Shown here: positions 1 through 6,455 of the stretch, in pieces
How the letters are laid out: every line of letters starts with the position of its first letter
How positions within the stretch are numbered: the stretch's first letter is position 1
Assembly (NCBI GenBank): GCA_947175285.1
Contig: CAMWMM010000194.1
Coordinates: 1-8,535 of the forward strand
Source of the DNA: an uncultured Lachnospiraceae bacterium
Lineage (GTDB): Bacteria > Bacillota_A > Clostridia > Lachnospirales > Lachnospiraceae
Direction of reading: 5' to 3'
Length of the DNA stretch: 8,535 nucleotides
Program-made: the position numbers and the translations under genes
Notes under the pieces: model-generated
The model's input: only the letters and a program-made list of their open reading frames with translations
Database searches by the model: none
Told to the model about the DNA's origin: nothing

Positions 1-303
1 TTCACATAGATACTACAATAGAGGTGAGGAAAGGAATCACATCTATAGAAAGAGAGGTATGGTCCACCGAAAACGTAAATTAAAATCCATTTTAAAGTAC
101 AAATGAATAAGGAACTAAAGACAAAACAAAATAGAATGTTTCCGAAAGGAAAGTATCTATCAGAATCGTAATCGAGTACAGAAGGAAAAGTAACGAGGGA
201 CAAAGGAAAAAAGAAAAAACCGTTACAGTATATTCATACAAAAGAAAAGTGGAAAGAGTACGAAAGAGGAAAAAATGGAGGTAAAGACCATTGGATAGTA
301 TAG
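1..303. other. Purine-rich stretch with no supported gene
   Basis: I see no credible gene here. The plus strand is strikingly rich in A and G, as coding strands in this genome are, but all frames are broken by stops. One plus frame reads from an ATG at 103 to a TAG at 301-303 and is interrupted only by a TAA at 169-171. Its lysine-rich translation, ending in GGKDHWIV, resembles nothing I recognise. It could be the decayed 3' part of a gene or an untranslated region. The hairpin at 308-344 follows directly, which fits the end of a rightward transcript. Confidence 0.4.
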
Positions 304-307
304 TTTA

Positions 308-366
308 GAGGCGGGTGTTAATCGTAAGGATTGATACCCGCTTCCTCGTGTGCCTGCTTCTTTATC
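308..366 (+). terminator. Probable rho-independent terminator
   Basis: Bases 308-323 can pair with 329-344 over 16 base pairs (three of them G-U) around a five-base loop GTAAG. The core is GCGGGT/ACCCGC. The downstream stretch is pyrimidine-rich and ends CTTCTTTAT, but it is not a clean T run, so termination may be imperfect. It separates the stretch at 1-303 from the glycosidase gene. Confidence 0.5.
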
Positions 367-405
367 AGCATAAATGTAAAGAAATAGAGAGAAAGTTAAA
401 AAATA

Positions 406-416
406 TGTGGTAAAAT
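406..416 (+). promoter_or_regulatory. Possible extended -10 promoter for the glycosidase
   Basis: TGTGGTAAAAT contains a TGn-extended -10 hexamer (TAAAAT, 411-416) at a suitable distance upstream of the ATG at 478. No good -35 box is visible 17 bases upstream. A second -10-like hexamer, TATACT, lies at 436-441, also without a clear -35. The assignment is tentative. Confidence 0.3.
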
Positions 417-477
417 GTATTAAAATAGGTTATTATATACTATATCTTGTATGTAAAAAGTGAGATTGGAGAATTGT

Positions 478-1974
478 ATGGGAAAATTGATTAATCGAAA
501 GAAACATCTTTTTTCAGAAGAAGAAATGGAAGATGATGAGATAGAAGTTATAGATGAAGATGATTTTGATATTGATGATGATGACGACGATGACGAAGAA
601 GATGATGACGACGACGATGACGATGATGACGACATAGAGGAAGAGGAGGACACAGAAGAGGAGGAGAGCGAAGAGGACAGACGTTCTTATAGAAGGAAAA
701 GACGTGTCAGAAACCAGATTATCGCTTATAGTGTTGTCGTACTTTTTGTAATCGCTTTGATAATTGGAGGGATAGTTGCAGGACAGCGGATTTCTGCATC
801 ATTAAAGGCGAAAAAGCAAGAGGCAGAGTTGGAAGCTGCGCTTTTGGAACAGGAGCAGGAACAGCAGCAGCCGGAGGAAATGATTATAGAAGCCCCTCCG
901 ACGATAGAGGTAGCAACTATGGATGAACAAATAGATGAACTTGTTGAAAGCGTTATTTCAGCAATGCCTTTAGAGGATAAAGTAGCGGGGCTTTTTATTA
1001 TTACACCGGAGGCACTGACCGGAGTGGAAACTGTTACACAGGCCGCTGATGCGACACAAGATGCATTAAAGCAATATGCAGTCGGAGGATTGGTATATTT
1101 TAGCGAAAATATTATAGATAAAGAGCAGTTGACAGAAATGTTATCAGCTACGGTATCGATGAGCGGATATCCTCTTTTTCTTGCGGTGGACGAAGAGGGC
1201 GGAGATGTCAGCCGTGTAGCGAACAGCGATATTGATGTGATTAAAGTAGATAATATGGCAGATATCGGGACAAACGGTGATGCGGCGGCTGCCTATGAGA
1301 CAGGTATGACAATAGGCACATATTTAAAGGATTTAGGATTTAACCTAGACTTTGCACCTGTTGCCGATGTTGTTACGGATGAAGGAAGCGACATATTAGG
1401 AAGCCGCTCATTCGGAACGGATGCCGGTGTCTGTGCGGAGATGGTGTCAAATGTGGTAGATGGTATGCAGGGAACCGGCGTCAGCGCTTGTTTGAAGCAT
1501 TTTCCCGGCATCGGTTCGACAAAAGAAGATACCCATGACGGTAAGGTCGAAATGGATACGACATTAGACAGTATGAAAAATTCCGATTTTCTTCCGTTTC
1601 AGGCGGGAATTGAAGCGGGGGCGGACTTTGTGATGGTCAGTCATGTTGTAGCAGCTTCTTTAGATGAAGATATGGTACCAAGTTCCTTCTCAAGCGTTGT
1701 TGTTACGAATATCCTTCGTGGAGAATTGGGATTCGATGGCGTTGTTATTACGGATGCATTGGATATGGGAGCCATTACAGATAATTATGCTTCAGATGAG
1801 GCGGCGATAAAAGCTATTGTGGCAGGTGTTGATATGCTTTTAATGCCCGAGAACTTTGAAGAGGCTTATACAGGGCTTTTGACAGCCGTTCAGGAGGGTA
1901 TAATTCCTGAAGAGAGAATCAATGAATCATTGCGGCGGATTTATCGTATAAAATATGCTAATAAATTAACATAG
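478..1974 (+). CDS. Membrane-anchored GH3 beta-N-acetylhexosaminidase (NagZ-like)
   Basis: This is a 498-aa protein. The ATG at 478 is chosen because GGAGA sits 5 nt upstream. An in-frame GTG at 460 lacks a ribosome binding site. Residues 13-67 are extremely acidic, with Asp/Glu runs at 33-52 and 54-67. A basic patch, RRSYRRKRRVR (68-78), follows, then one hydrophobic span (about 79-102), a Q/E-rich linker (112-134) and a GH3 domain (about 148-495). The basic patch before the span predicts an inside N-terminus and an extracellular enzyme domain. NagZ signatures are present: KHFPGIG (340-346), the Asp-His acid/base pair D351/H353 in DTHDG, and the nucleophile D426 in VITDALDM. By family knowledge it would remove terminal N-acetylglucosamine-type sugars in peptidoglycan turnover. 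GH3 members can have other substrates, so the exact activity is an inference. It appears monocistronic and ends about 100 nt before the tRNA gene. Confidence 0.9.
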   Translation: MGKLINRKKHLFSEEEMEDDEIEVIDEDDFDIDDDDDDDEEDDDDDDDDDDDIEEEEDTEEEESEEDRRSYRRKRRVRNQIIAYSVVVLFVIALIIGGIVAGQRISASLKAKKQEAELEAALLEQEQEQQQPEEMIIEAPPTIEVATMDEQIDELVESVISAMPLEDKVAGLFIITPEALTGVETVTQAADATQDALKQYAVGGLVYFSENIIDKEQLTEMLSATVSMSGYPLFLAVDEEGGDVSRVANSDIDVIKVDNMADIGTNGDAAAAYETGMTIGTYLKDLGFNLDFAPVADVVTDEGSDILGSRSFGTDAGVCAEMVSNVVDGMQGTGVSACLKHFPGIGSTKEDTHDGKVEMDTTLDSMKNSDFLPFQAGIEAGADFVMVSHVVAASLDEDMVPSSFSSVVVTNILRGELGFDGVVITDALDMGAITDNYASDEAAIKAIVAGVDMLLMPENFEEAYTGLLTAVQEGIIPEERINESLRRIYRIKYANKLT

Positions 1975-1992
1975 GAATTTTTGAATTTTTCG

Positions 1993-2021
1993 TTGACAAA
2001 AATTAGTAAGTGTAGTATGCT
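1993..2021 (+). promoter_or_regulatory. Sigma-A promoter of tRNA-Gly
   Basis: A perfect -35 box, TTGACA (1993-1998), and a -10 box, TATGCT (2016-2021), are separated by exactly 17 nt. Transcription would begin near 2028 and give a leader of about 45 nt before the mature tRNA. No other gene could use this promoter before the terminator at 2160-2200. Confidence 0.85.
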
Positions 2022-2073
2022 ATTATTTGTCCGGCGGAGATAAGGGTTGTTCATCTGGTTGGATAAATAATAT

Positions 2074-2146
2074 GCGCGAGTGGCTCAGTTGGTGGAGCAC
2101 GACCTTGCCAAGGTCGGGGTCGCGGGTTCGAGTCCCGTCTCGCGCT
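2074..2146 (+). tRNA. tRNA-Gly (GCC anticodon)
   Basis: A full cloverleaf can be drawn. The acceptor stem is GCGCGAG (2074-2080) with CTCGCGC (2139-2145) and discriminator T2146. The D stem is GCTC/GAGC. The anticodon stem CGACC/GGTCG (2100-2104 and 2112-2116) encloses the loop TTGCCAA, giving anticodon GCC, which reads GGC/GGT glycine codons. The T stem GCGGG/CCCGT carries the loop TTCGAGT. The terminal CCA is not encoded, because the sequence continues CTTT, so it must be added by nucleotidyltransferase. The gene lies directly beside an integrase gene and is the likely attachment target of the element to its right. The tRNA itself is intact. Confidence 0.97.
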
Positions 2147-2159
2147 CTTTTTAATGAAT

Positions 2160-2200
2160 CGGAAACGTTGATAAATACAGCGTTTCCGTGTTTTTGTTTT
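2160..2200 (+). terminator. Rho-independent terminator behind tRNA-Gly
   Basis: CGGAAACG (2160-2167) pairs perfectly with CGTTTCCG (2181-2188). Three more pairs (2168-2170 with 2178-2180) tighten the loop to ATAAATA. A T-rich tail (TTTTTGTTTT, 2191-2200) follows. It acts on the plus strand only, since the minus-strand side lacks a T run, so it would not terminate the convergent integrase gene. Confidence 0.85.
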
Positions 2201-2210
2201 CTGTGATTTT

Positions 2211-2238
2211 TGAGACATTTTGAGACACATTTGAGTCA
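2211..2238 (+). repeat. Phased direct repeats, probable integrase arm-binding sites
   Basis: TGAGACA occurs at 2211-2217 and 2221-2227, and TGAGTCA at 2232-2238, each preceded by a T-rich run. The start-to-start spacing is 10 and 11 bp, so all three face the same side of the helix. The last copy overlaps the integrase stop codon. Phased short direct repeats between attachment core and integrase gene are typical of arm-type sites bound by the N-terminal domain of tyrosine integrases. The binding itself is inferred. Confidence 0.55.
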
Positions 2239-3447
2239 CAGTATTTTTTTACCATCCAAAGCATCAGAAATCATTGAATAAGTCGTATCTTCTGTCAATG
2301 GGTTGTATATGTATGACAGAGTAGTGGAGAGTTCTGAATGTCCCAGCTGCTCTCTGATTGCATCTATAGGTACACCGTATGCACTGAGTATTGAAGCATA
2401 AGTTTTTCGTATCTTATGGCTCCGTTTTGGGTCAATCCCTTGACGTTGTGCATATTTTTCCAAGACGTATTCTATCTGTCGGGCTCTCAGACGTTCTCCA
2501 TCCCGTTCAAACAAATAGGAACCGCGCATATCCAGTTTTTCTAATATTTTTTTTGCCTGTGGTACTAAAGCAACAAATCTGTCACGGTTGCTCTTTGTAT
2601 GCTCGACAACATAAGTCTGATTAGTTTCCTGATCACGTACTTCCTCTCTAACAACATGAAGCTGGTTTCCCATAATGTCTTCCGGCTTTAAGGCGGATAA
2701 TTCACCTATACGTAAACCAAGAAAGAAATTAAGCCGTACAGCAAGATAGGAACTGTCATTTGTCTCTTGGTACATCGCGTCAAGATATCTGTTCAGAGCA
2801 TCCAGTTCATCCGTGTTATATGTCTGGGTATTTCCAGATTTCTTTACGACCTGTTTATACCGTACAGTTATTTTCATATCCGTCAATGGATTATCTGTAA
2901 TATACTTTTTCCGTTTGGCATAATCAAACATACCGTTTAGAATAGTTTTGGCGTTTACCCATGCCTTACGGGTCAGATCGAATTCTTTTACGATGCGGTT
3001 ACATTCCATTTCCAGTAAAAACGTATCAATACATGAAAGTTTCATAGAATGCAGTTTTGAAGGTTCAAAATACTTTGCGTAGTGCTGCCTGTGTCTTTTT
3101 ATAGTATTAGCACTGTTTGTTATTGCTTTTTTGTATTCCAGCCATTCGTCAAACAATTTGTTGAATGTTAAGTTGTCAAGGTTCGAATCTGCTTCATACA
3201 GCTTCACAAGTTTATCCAGCAGTTCATTCTCAGTTTTTCCACGGATACGTTGTCTGGGCCCATTCTCATGTTTGTAATAAGTGGTCCAGTATTTGCTGTG
3301 AGAATTAGCGGGGGTAATCGCATATGCATGAAGCTTCTTAATTTTTTCTCTTTTGCTTGCCATAATCATATCAAGCACGTTACACACATCTAGCGTATCA
3401 CATTGTAACAATGCTTGCAACTGTTGTAAATCAATGTTTGGCTGCAT
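2236..3447 (-). CDS. int: Tyrosine-recombinase integrase
   Basis: This is a 403-aa phage/ICE-type integrase expected to join and excise the element at the neighbouring tRNA-Gly gene. The start MQPNIDL is chosen because a strong AAGGGGGG motif lies 7 nt upstream. A longer frame back to 3516 has no ribosome binding site. An arm-DNA-binding region (about 38-90) is followed by a SAM-like core-binding domain (about 92-185) and the catalytic domain (about 205-395). The catalytic residues can be seen: R246 in LGLRIGEL, K285 in EHTKSNRDR, H344 and R347 in SHKIRKTY, H370 in QLGHSELS, and the nucleophile Y379 in TTLSYIYNP. The length is normal and the gene appears intact. It follows mobA on the same strand after an 89-nt gap. 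No excisionase-like small gene lies in that gap, so excision may need a factor encoded elsewhere. Confidence 0.95.
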   Translation of the reverse strand: MQPNIDLQQLQALLQCDTLDVCNVLDMIMASKREKIKKLHAYAITPANSHSKYWTTYYKHENGPRQRIRGKTENELLDKLVKLYEADSNLDNLTFNKLFDEWLEYKKAITNSANTIKRHRQHYAKYFEPSKLHSMKLSCIDTFLLEMECNRIVKEFDLTRKAWVNAKTILNGMFDYAKRKKYITDNPLTDMKITVRYKQVVKKSGNTQTYNTDELDALNRYLDAMYQETNDSSYLAVRLNFFLGLRIGELSALKPEDIMGNQLHVVREEVRDQETNQTYVVEHTKSNRDRFVALVPQAKKILEKLDMRGSYLFERDGERLRARQIEYVLEKYAQRQGIDPKRSHKIRKTYASILSAYGVPIDAIREQLGHSELSTTLSYIYNPLTEDTTYSMISDALDGKKIL

Positions 3448-3536
3448 GAGATTACCCCCCTTTCTTCCTAAATTTGAAAATAAAATAAAGTTATTATTTG
3501 TGCTAGCAATAATCAATAGAACACAGGAGATTTATG

Positions 3537-4391
3537 CTATCTATCACGCTCTAATTCATGGTCATGGCTTTTTTCTATACGCTGCCTGAGAATTTGACGG
3601 TCATGTTCATAGTTGCGGGCTACAATATCGCGGTTCTTTTTGCCGCGGTCAGTCGTTAAACCACGTTTCTCAAGAGCTTTTACTTTAGCTCCAAGGTGTA
3701 TTGTTGGTTCGCGGTCAACTCCCTGCCTTGCGTAACTTTTATGCGTAATTTCCTTAGAAATACCATATTGTTTAAACCATGACTGACATATTTCCGCCCA
3801 TCCTTTTCGCCATTCCTCAATGCGTTCAGGAGAATCCCAGTTATTTGTCTTAATGCTTTTTCCTAACTTATATTGTTGGGTGATAGGGTCACGGAGCTTG
3901 TTTCCATTTTTATCAAGAAGGTAATTCCTCCGCTGTTTGCACATCCATTCACCATCACGATTTATGGAGCGGGTGGTGAGCAGCATATGAGCATGTGGAT
4001 TGCCATCGCCTTTATCATGGATTGATATGTCAGCACACATACCTTGCTGTACAAAGAATTCTTTTGCATATTGACGTACCATTTTGATATGGGATTCATG
4101 GTTAAGCTCTTTCGGCAGTGCTATGATTATTGTACGTGCCAGTCGCGCATTCTTGGCTTTTTCTATTTTTTCAACACTGTTCCACAGAACTTCCGAATTG
4201 TGAAAAGTGTCCGGTGCGGAGTCTGGTAGCATAACCTCGTGATAAACCAGATCCTGACGGTCAGTGTAATCATAAGACTTTCCTGTATAATCACTATATA
4301 GTTTGTCGCGTGAACAATACGCAGCCATTTGTATTGCCGATCTGCCATGTCGTCGGCTGATAATATCAATGTGAAGTGAGATTACTTCCAC
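3537..4391 (-). CDS. mobA: MobA/MobL-family relaxase (MobQ type)
   Basis: This 284-aa relaxase should nick one strand at oriT, stay covalently bound to the 5' end and lead it to the secretion channel. The GTG at 4391 is chosen because AAGGAGG (4401-4407) lies 9 nt upstream. An in-frame ATG at 4400 abuts that motif directly and is too close. Motif I is SAIQMAAYCSRDKL with the presumed catalytic Y25, as in RSF1010 MobA (SARAKADYI). Motif III, NPHAHMLL (H133, H135), supplies metal-binding histidines. The C-terminal conserved stretch SYARQGVDREPTIHLG is typical of the family. The protein ends soon after the nuclease domain in a charged helix, so it lacks the long C-terminal or primase parts some relatives carry. 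The probable oriT lies immediately upstream and mobC beyond it. Confidence 0.93.
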   Translation of the reverse strand: MEVISLHIDIISRRHGRSAIQMAAYCSRDKLYSDYTGKSYDYTDRQDLVYHEVMLPDSAPDTFHNSEVLWNSVEKIEKAKNARLARTIIIALPKELNHESHIKMVRQYAKEFFVQQGMCADISIHDKGDGNPHAHMLLTTRSINRDGEWMCKQRRNYLLDKNGNKLRDPITQQYKLGKSIKTNNWDSPERIEEWRKGWAEICQSWFKQYGISKEITHKSYARQGVDREPTIHLGAKVKALEKRGLTTDRGKKNRDIVARNYEHDRQILRQRIEKSHDHELERDR

Positions 4392-4414
4392 ACAAATCAT
4401 CCTCCTTAGCTTAG

Positions 4415-4449
4415 TGCTATGCGCACCAAGTATGTAAGTGCGCATAGCA
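4415..4449 (+). other. oriT: Probable origin of transfer (oriT) with inverted repeat and nic core
   Basis: TGCTATGCGCAC (4415-4426) and GTGCGCATAGCA (4438-4449) form a perfect 12-bp inverted repeat around an 11-nt spacer, in the short gap between mobC and mobA. The plus strand reads TAAGTGCGC at 4435-4443, which matches the nic-region core TAAGTGCGC known from RSF1010-like and pIP501/pSK41-like MobQ plasmids. After nicking there, mobC and the coupling-protein gene would enter first and mobA and int last, the same polarity as RSF1010. It is not a terminator for mobC, because no T run follows on the minus strand. Function is inferred from the motif, the position and the matching relaxase class. 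Confidence 0.75.
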
Positions 4450-4459
4450 TGGGTTTTGT

Positions 4460-4756
4460 TTAATGTCGCTGGAGCAATGCTTCTTCCATTTTCTGAAAAG
4501 ATTGCTGGCATTCTGCCAATGCTTCCATGTACTCATCCAACGGCTCGAAAATCTGGCTATCTTCATCAGATGTTCTCCCCGGAGTGAATTGTAATGCGAT
4601 AGGAAAATGTTTGATAAACATTTCCCCGACCAAAATTTTTCGCCGAAGCTCGATTTTGGATTCAACTTTTTTGTTACGATTATTTTGTAAAAGCTGTTGG
4701 TGTTCGTGCTGCTCTACTTTTTTCAATGTCATAGCAATTCTCTCTTCAACAGTCAT
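4460..4756 (-). CDS. mobC: MobC-like relaxosome accessory protein
   Basis: This is a small charged 98-aa protein. Residues 1-37 form a predicted coiled coil rich in Glu, Gln and Lys. They are followed by IELRRKILVGEMFIKHF (35-51), which parallels ETRRKVLVGAMILAKV of RSF1010 MobC, in the same relative position after an N-terminal charged helix. RSF1010 MobC assists strand opening at oriT, and the adjacent oriT and MobQ relaxase support the same role here. The C-terminal part (52-98), with EPLDEYMEAL, is a further acidic helix. The start ATG overlaps the end of the upstream coupling-protein gene by 11 nt, behind GGAGGAGAGG, so the two are translationally coupled. Similarity to RSF1010 MobC is recalled from memory and confined to the short core. 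Confidence 0.75.
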   Translation of the reverse strand: MTVEERIAMTLKKVEQHEHQQLLQNNRNKKVESKIELRRKILVGEMFIKHFPIALQFTPGRTSDEDSQIFEPLDEYMEALAECQQSFQKMEEALLQRH

Positions 4757-6218
4757 GTTTCCTCTCCTCCATATATTTCCGTATTATTCTCTCGTGCTCA
4801 TAAACATGTAGATGGGTTTTTGTCACTGGGAGCTTGATCGTACTAAGCAGCCCATAAGGTGTATGCAGCAATATGTCCCTGTTAGTCGCAAACTCATGCG
4901 GAAGAATCAGCGGTTCACGAAATTCTTGAATTTGCTGTCCACATGTGATATACTCTGTAGCTGGAACATAGCTTTGGGAAATACTGCGTCGCCCAATCGG
5001 AACAGTGCCGATTAATCTGCTGAAATACTCTTGGCTATCCGGCTCAGTAATATTCAGCATGACCTTGTATTGGCAGTTATCTACTATAATCTTCCGTATA
5101 TTGCTGCCATAGACCGCGTCCAACTGCGCTATGCTTTGAATCATCAGGCAAAAGGTTACTTTTTTGGAGCGTAGGGTAGTTAGTGCATTTGTGATGGCAT
5201 CCATTTTTCCTAACAATGGAAATTCATCTAGGAGCAGTAAAATTGGATTGGTTCTACGACCTTGTGGGCTTTGCTTATCTGGTCGGCGTTCCAATGTCCG
5301 GATTAACTGGGTAAGCATTAGTCTTATCATGCCATCCCATTGCTCCAAGCGATCTTGGCTTAACCGTAGGAAAACATTTGGAGCATCATCTGCTGTTACG
5401 ATATCTTCCCATGAAAATGATTTTTTGTTTTGGTCATTGCTTAAAGCATTCTGTATGTCTGGGTCTGTAGCAAAGACCGTGAGATGCCGCTTCATTTCAG
5501 TGCCAATCATGGCTTGGTGTTCGCTTTTCAATCCAGCGGTTTCACTAATGAGCATCTTTGCGAGAACATTATCAGAGTGCATAATCTTGCTACACATTTC
5601 TGAAACCGGAGTGTTTACAGCTATTATGATTGTCTCAATAAAATCCAATTCAATCGAATAGCAATATACAATCACCGCAGACAAAAAATCCCGAGCTATA
5701 TCAATCCAGTATTCGTCTGGATTATTAAGCGGCTTTGGGATAATTGCATATGAAATTTCACATACATTTTCTCTAAGATGTACCTCATCCTTTTTTAGCT
5801 TGTCAAAAGGATCATAGGGTATATCGCCATGAGTGGGATCAAATACGATATATTTTCGTTTTACTCGACCTTTACGTAGTAAATATCCATAATGCTGTGA
5901 CAATTCTCCTTTAAAATCCAGAACTACAAAGGGTGCATGCCATGTTTCTATTATCGACTTGGCCAAGATATAGCTTTTCCCGCTGCCGTTTATTCCGACA
6001 ACCAGAGCATTACCGTCATCCTCGGCTCTTTTACCAACATAGTATCCCTTGCGATATGTTGATTCTAACCCTAAGTAAAGACCAGATTCTTCGATTTCTA
6101 AAATCATATTTTCTGGAATATTTTTCCCAGCACATATGCCATATTCACGTTCAAAAGCCAGTCTGTAATCCATAGAAAATGTATTGTATGGCATATTACC
6201 ATAATCTTCTTGACTCAT
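4746..6218 (-). CDS. VirD4/TraG-like coupling protein, soluble form
   Basis: This is a 490-aa type IV coupling ATPase that should hand the relaxase-DNA complex to a secretion channel. The start MSQEDYGN is set by GGAAGGAGG just upstream. A longer frame to 6269 is less likely. Walker A is GINGSGKS (75-82, K81). Walker B is ILLLLDEFPLLGK (326-338, D331/E332), the hallmark TraG/TraD LDEFP..GK form. A conserved MIQSIAQL (359-366) and the all-alpha insertion between the Walker motifs are also as in VirD4. Unlike most VirD4/TraG proteins it has no N-terminal membrane helices: residues 1-70 are polar and the nucleotide-binding core starts almost at once. It therefore probably docks to a partner at the membrane. 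It is the first gene of the mob operon and overlaps mobC by 11 nt. TraG-type hexameric ATPases elsewhere in conjugation (VirB4) are less similar. Confidence 0.9.
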   Translation of the reverse strand: MSQEDYGNMPYNTFSMDYRLAFEREYGICAGKNIPENMILEIEESGLYLGLESTYRKGYYVGKRAEDDGNALVVGINGSGKSYILAKSIIETWHAPFVVLDFKGELSQHYGYLLRKGRVKRKYIVFDPTHGDIPYDPFDKLKKDEVHLRENVCEISYAIIPKPLNNPDEYWIDIARDFLSAVIVYCYSIELDFIETIIIAVNTPVSEMCSKIMHSDNVLAKMLISETAGLKSEHQAMIGTEMKRHLTVFATDPDIQNALSNDQNKKSFSWEDIVTADDAPNVFLRLSQDRLEQWDGMIRLMLTQLIRTLERRPDKQSPQGRRTNPILLLLDEFPLLGKMDAITNALTTLRSKKVTFCLMIQSIAQLDAVYGSNIRKIIVDNCQYKVMLNITEPDSQEYFSRLIGTVPIGRRSISQSYVPATEYITCGQQIQEFREPLILPHEFATNRDILLHTPYGLLSTIKLPVTKTHLHVYEHERIIRKYMEERKHDC

Positions 6219-6345
6219 GTTCCTCCTTCCAGCACTATGCATATTTCTTATTAGCACCGCATAGCGCATAAGCTGTGAAATTTTTAAGGTAAGTAATGCC
6301 TTCCATGATGTAAAGTTTACCGCGTAGAAAAAACTTTGAAAAACC
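6219..6345 (-). promoter_or_regulatory. Leader of the mob operon with palindromes and a weak promoter
   Basis: Reading on the minus strand, TTTACA (6314-6309) could be a -35 box, but the hexamer 17 nt further, TACCTT, is a poor -10. The perfect palindrome GTAAAGTTTAC (6310-6320) covers this -35 box and could be an operator. Downstream lies an imperfect inverted repeat (6232-6240 with 6259-6267). A 23-codon frame (ATG at 6306, TAG at 6237-6235) fills the leader but has no ribosome binding site. Together this suggests a regulated operon start, with details uncertain. Confidence 0.35.
6232..6267. repeat. Imperfect inverted repeat resembling the oriT palindrome
   Basis: GCACTATGC (6232-6240) and GCATAGCGC (6259-6267) pair with one G-T type mismatch across 18 nt. 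The arms share the words CTATGC/GCATAG and GCGC with the oriT arms at 4415-4449. The repeat lies 14 nt upstream of the coupling-protein start codon. It could be a second relaxosome-protein binding site used for autoregulation. That is an inference from sequence likeness only. Confidence 0.4.
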
Positions 6346-6369
6346 CCAAAAAAAAATTTTTTTTGGGGG
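6339..6369 (-). terminator. Loopless palindrome with T tail, likely second terminator
   Basis: CCCC plus nine A (6344-6356) is followed directly by eight T plus GGGGG (6357-6369), a self-complementary block with no spacer. On the minus strand it ends GGGGTTTTT, so it can act as a rho-independent terminator for the 425-aa gene, in tandem with the hairpin at 6384-6428. It also insulates the mob operon start. Confidence 0.55.
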
Positions 6370-6373
6370 TGTG

Positions 6374-6428
6374 ATAAAAAGAAAGCATATCATCTCAACG
6401 CAAAGGAATCTGCGTGGGTTGATATGCT
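6374..6428 (-). terminator. Terminator of the 425-aa cargo gene
   Basis: AGCATATCA (6384-6392) pairs with TGATATGCT (6420-6428). An inner stem ACGCA/TGCGT (6398-6402 with 6411-6415) and three further pairs (6394-6396 with 6416-6418) extend it around the loop AAGGAATC. On the minus strand TTTCTTTTTAT follows. It lies 28 nt behind the stop codon of the gene at 6456-7733. Confidence 0.75.
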
Positions 6429-6455
6429 CTGATTTCGTGGTATATAGTGTTCATA

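Noticed and set aside
420..653. Minus-strand serine-rich frame
   Set aside because: It is the complement of the Asp/Glu triplet tract of the glycosidase gene. It has no ribosome binding site and its serines are produced only by the repeat.
2051..2239. Minus-strand frame with the string ARRDSNPRP
   Set aside because: It is the antisense of the tRNA-Gly gene and its terminator. This string is a well-known false protein arising from tRNA antisense translation.
4415..4449. The inverted repeat as a terminator of mobC
   Set aside because: On the minus strand no T run follows the stem. The next bases lead into the mobA ribosome binding site.
5164..5661. Plus-strand frame of 165 codons inside the coupling-protein gene
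   Set aside because: It lies wholly antisense to a gene with clear Walker motifs and has no ribosome binding site or recognisable domain.
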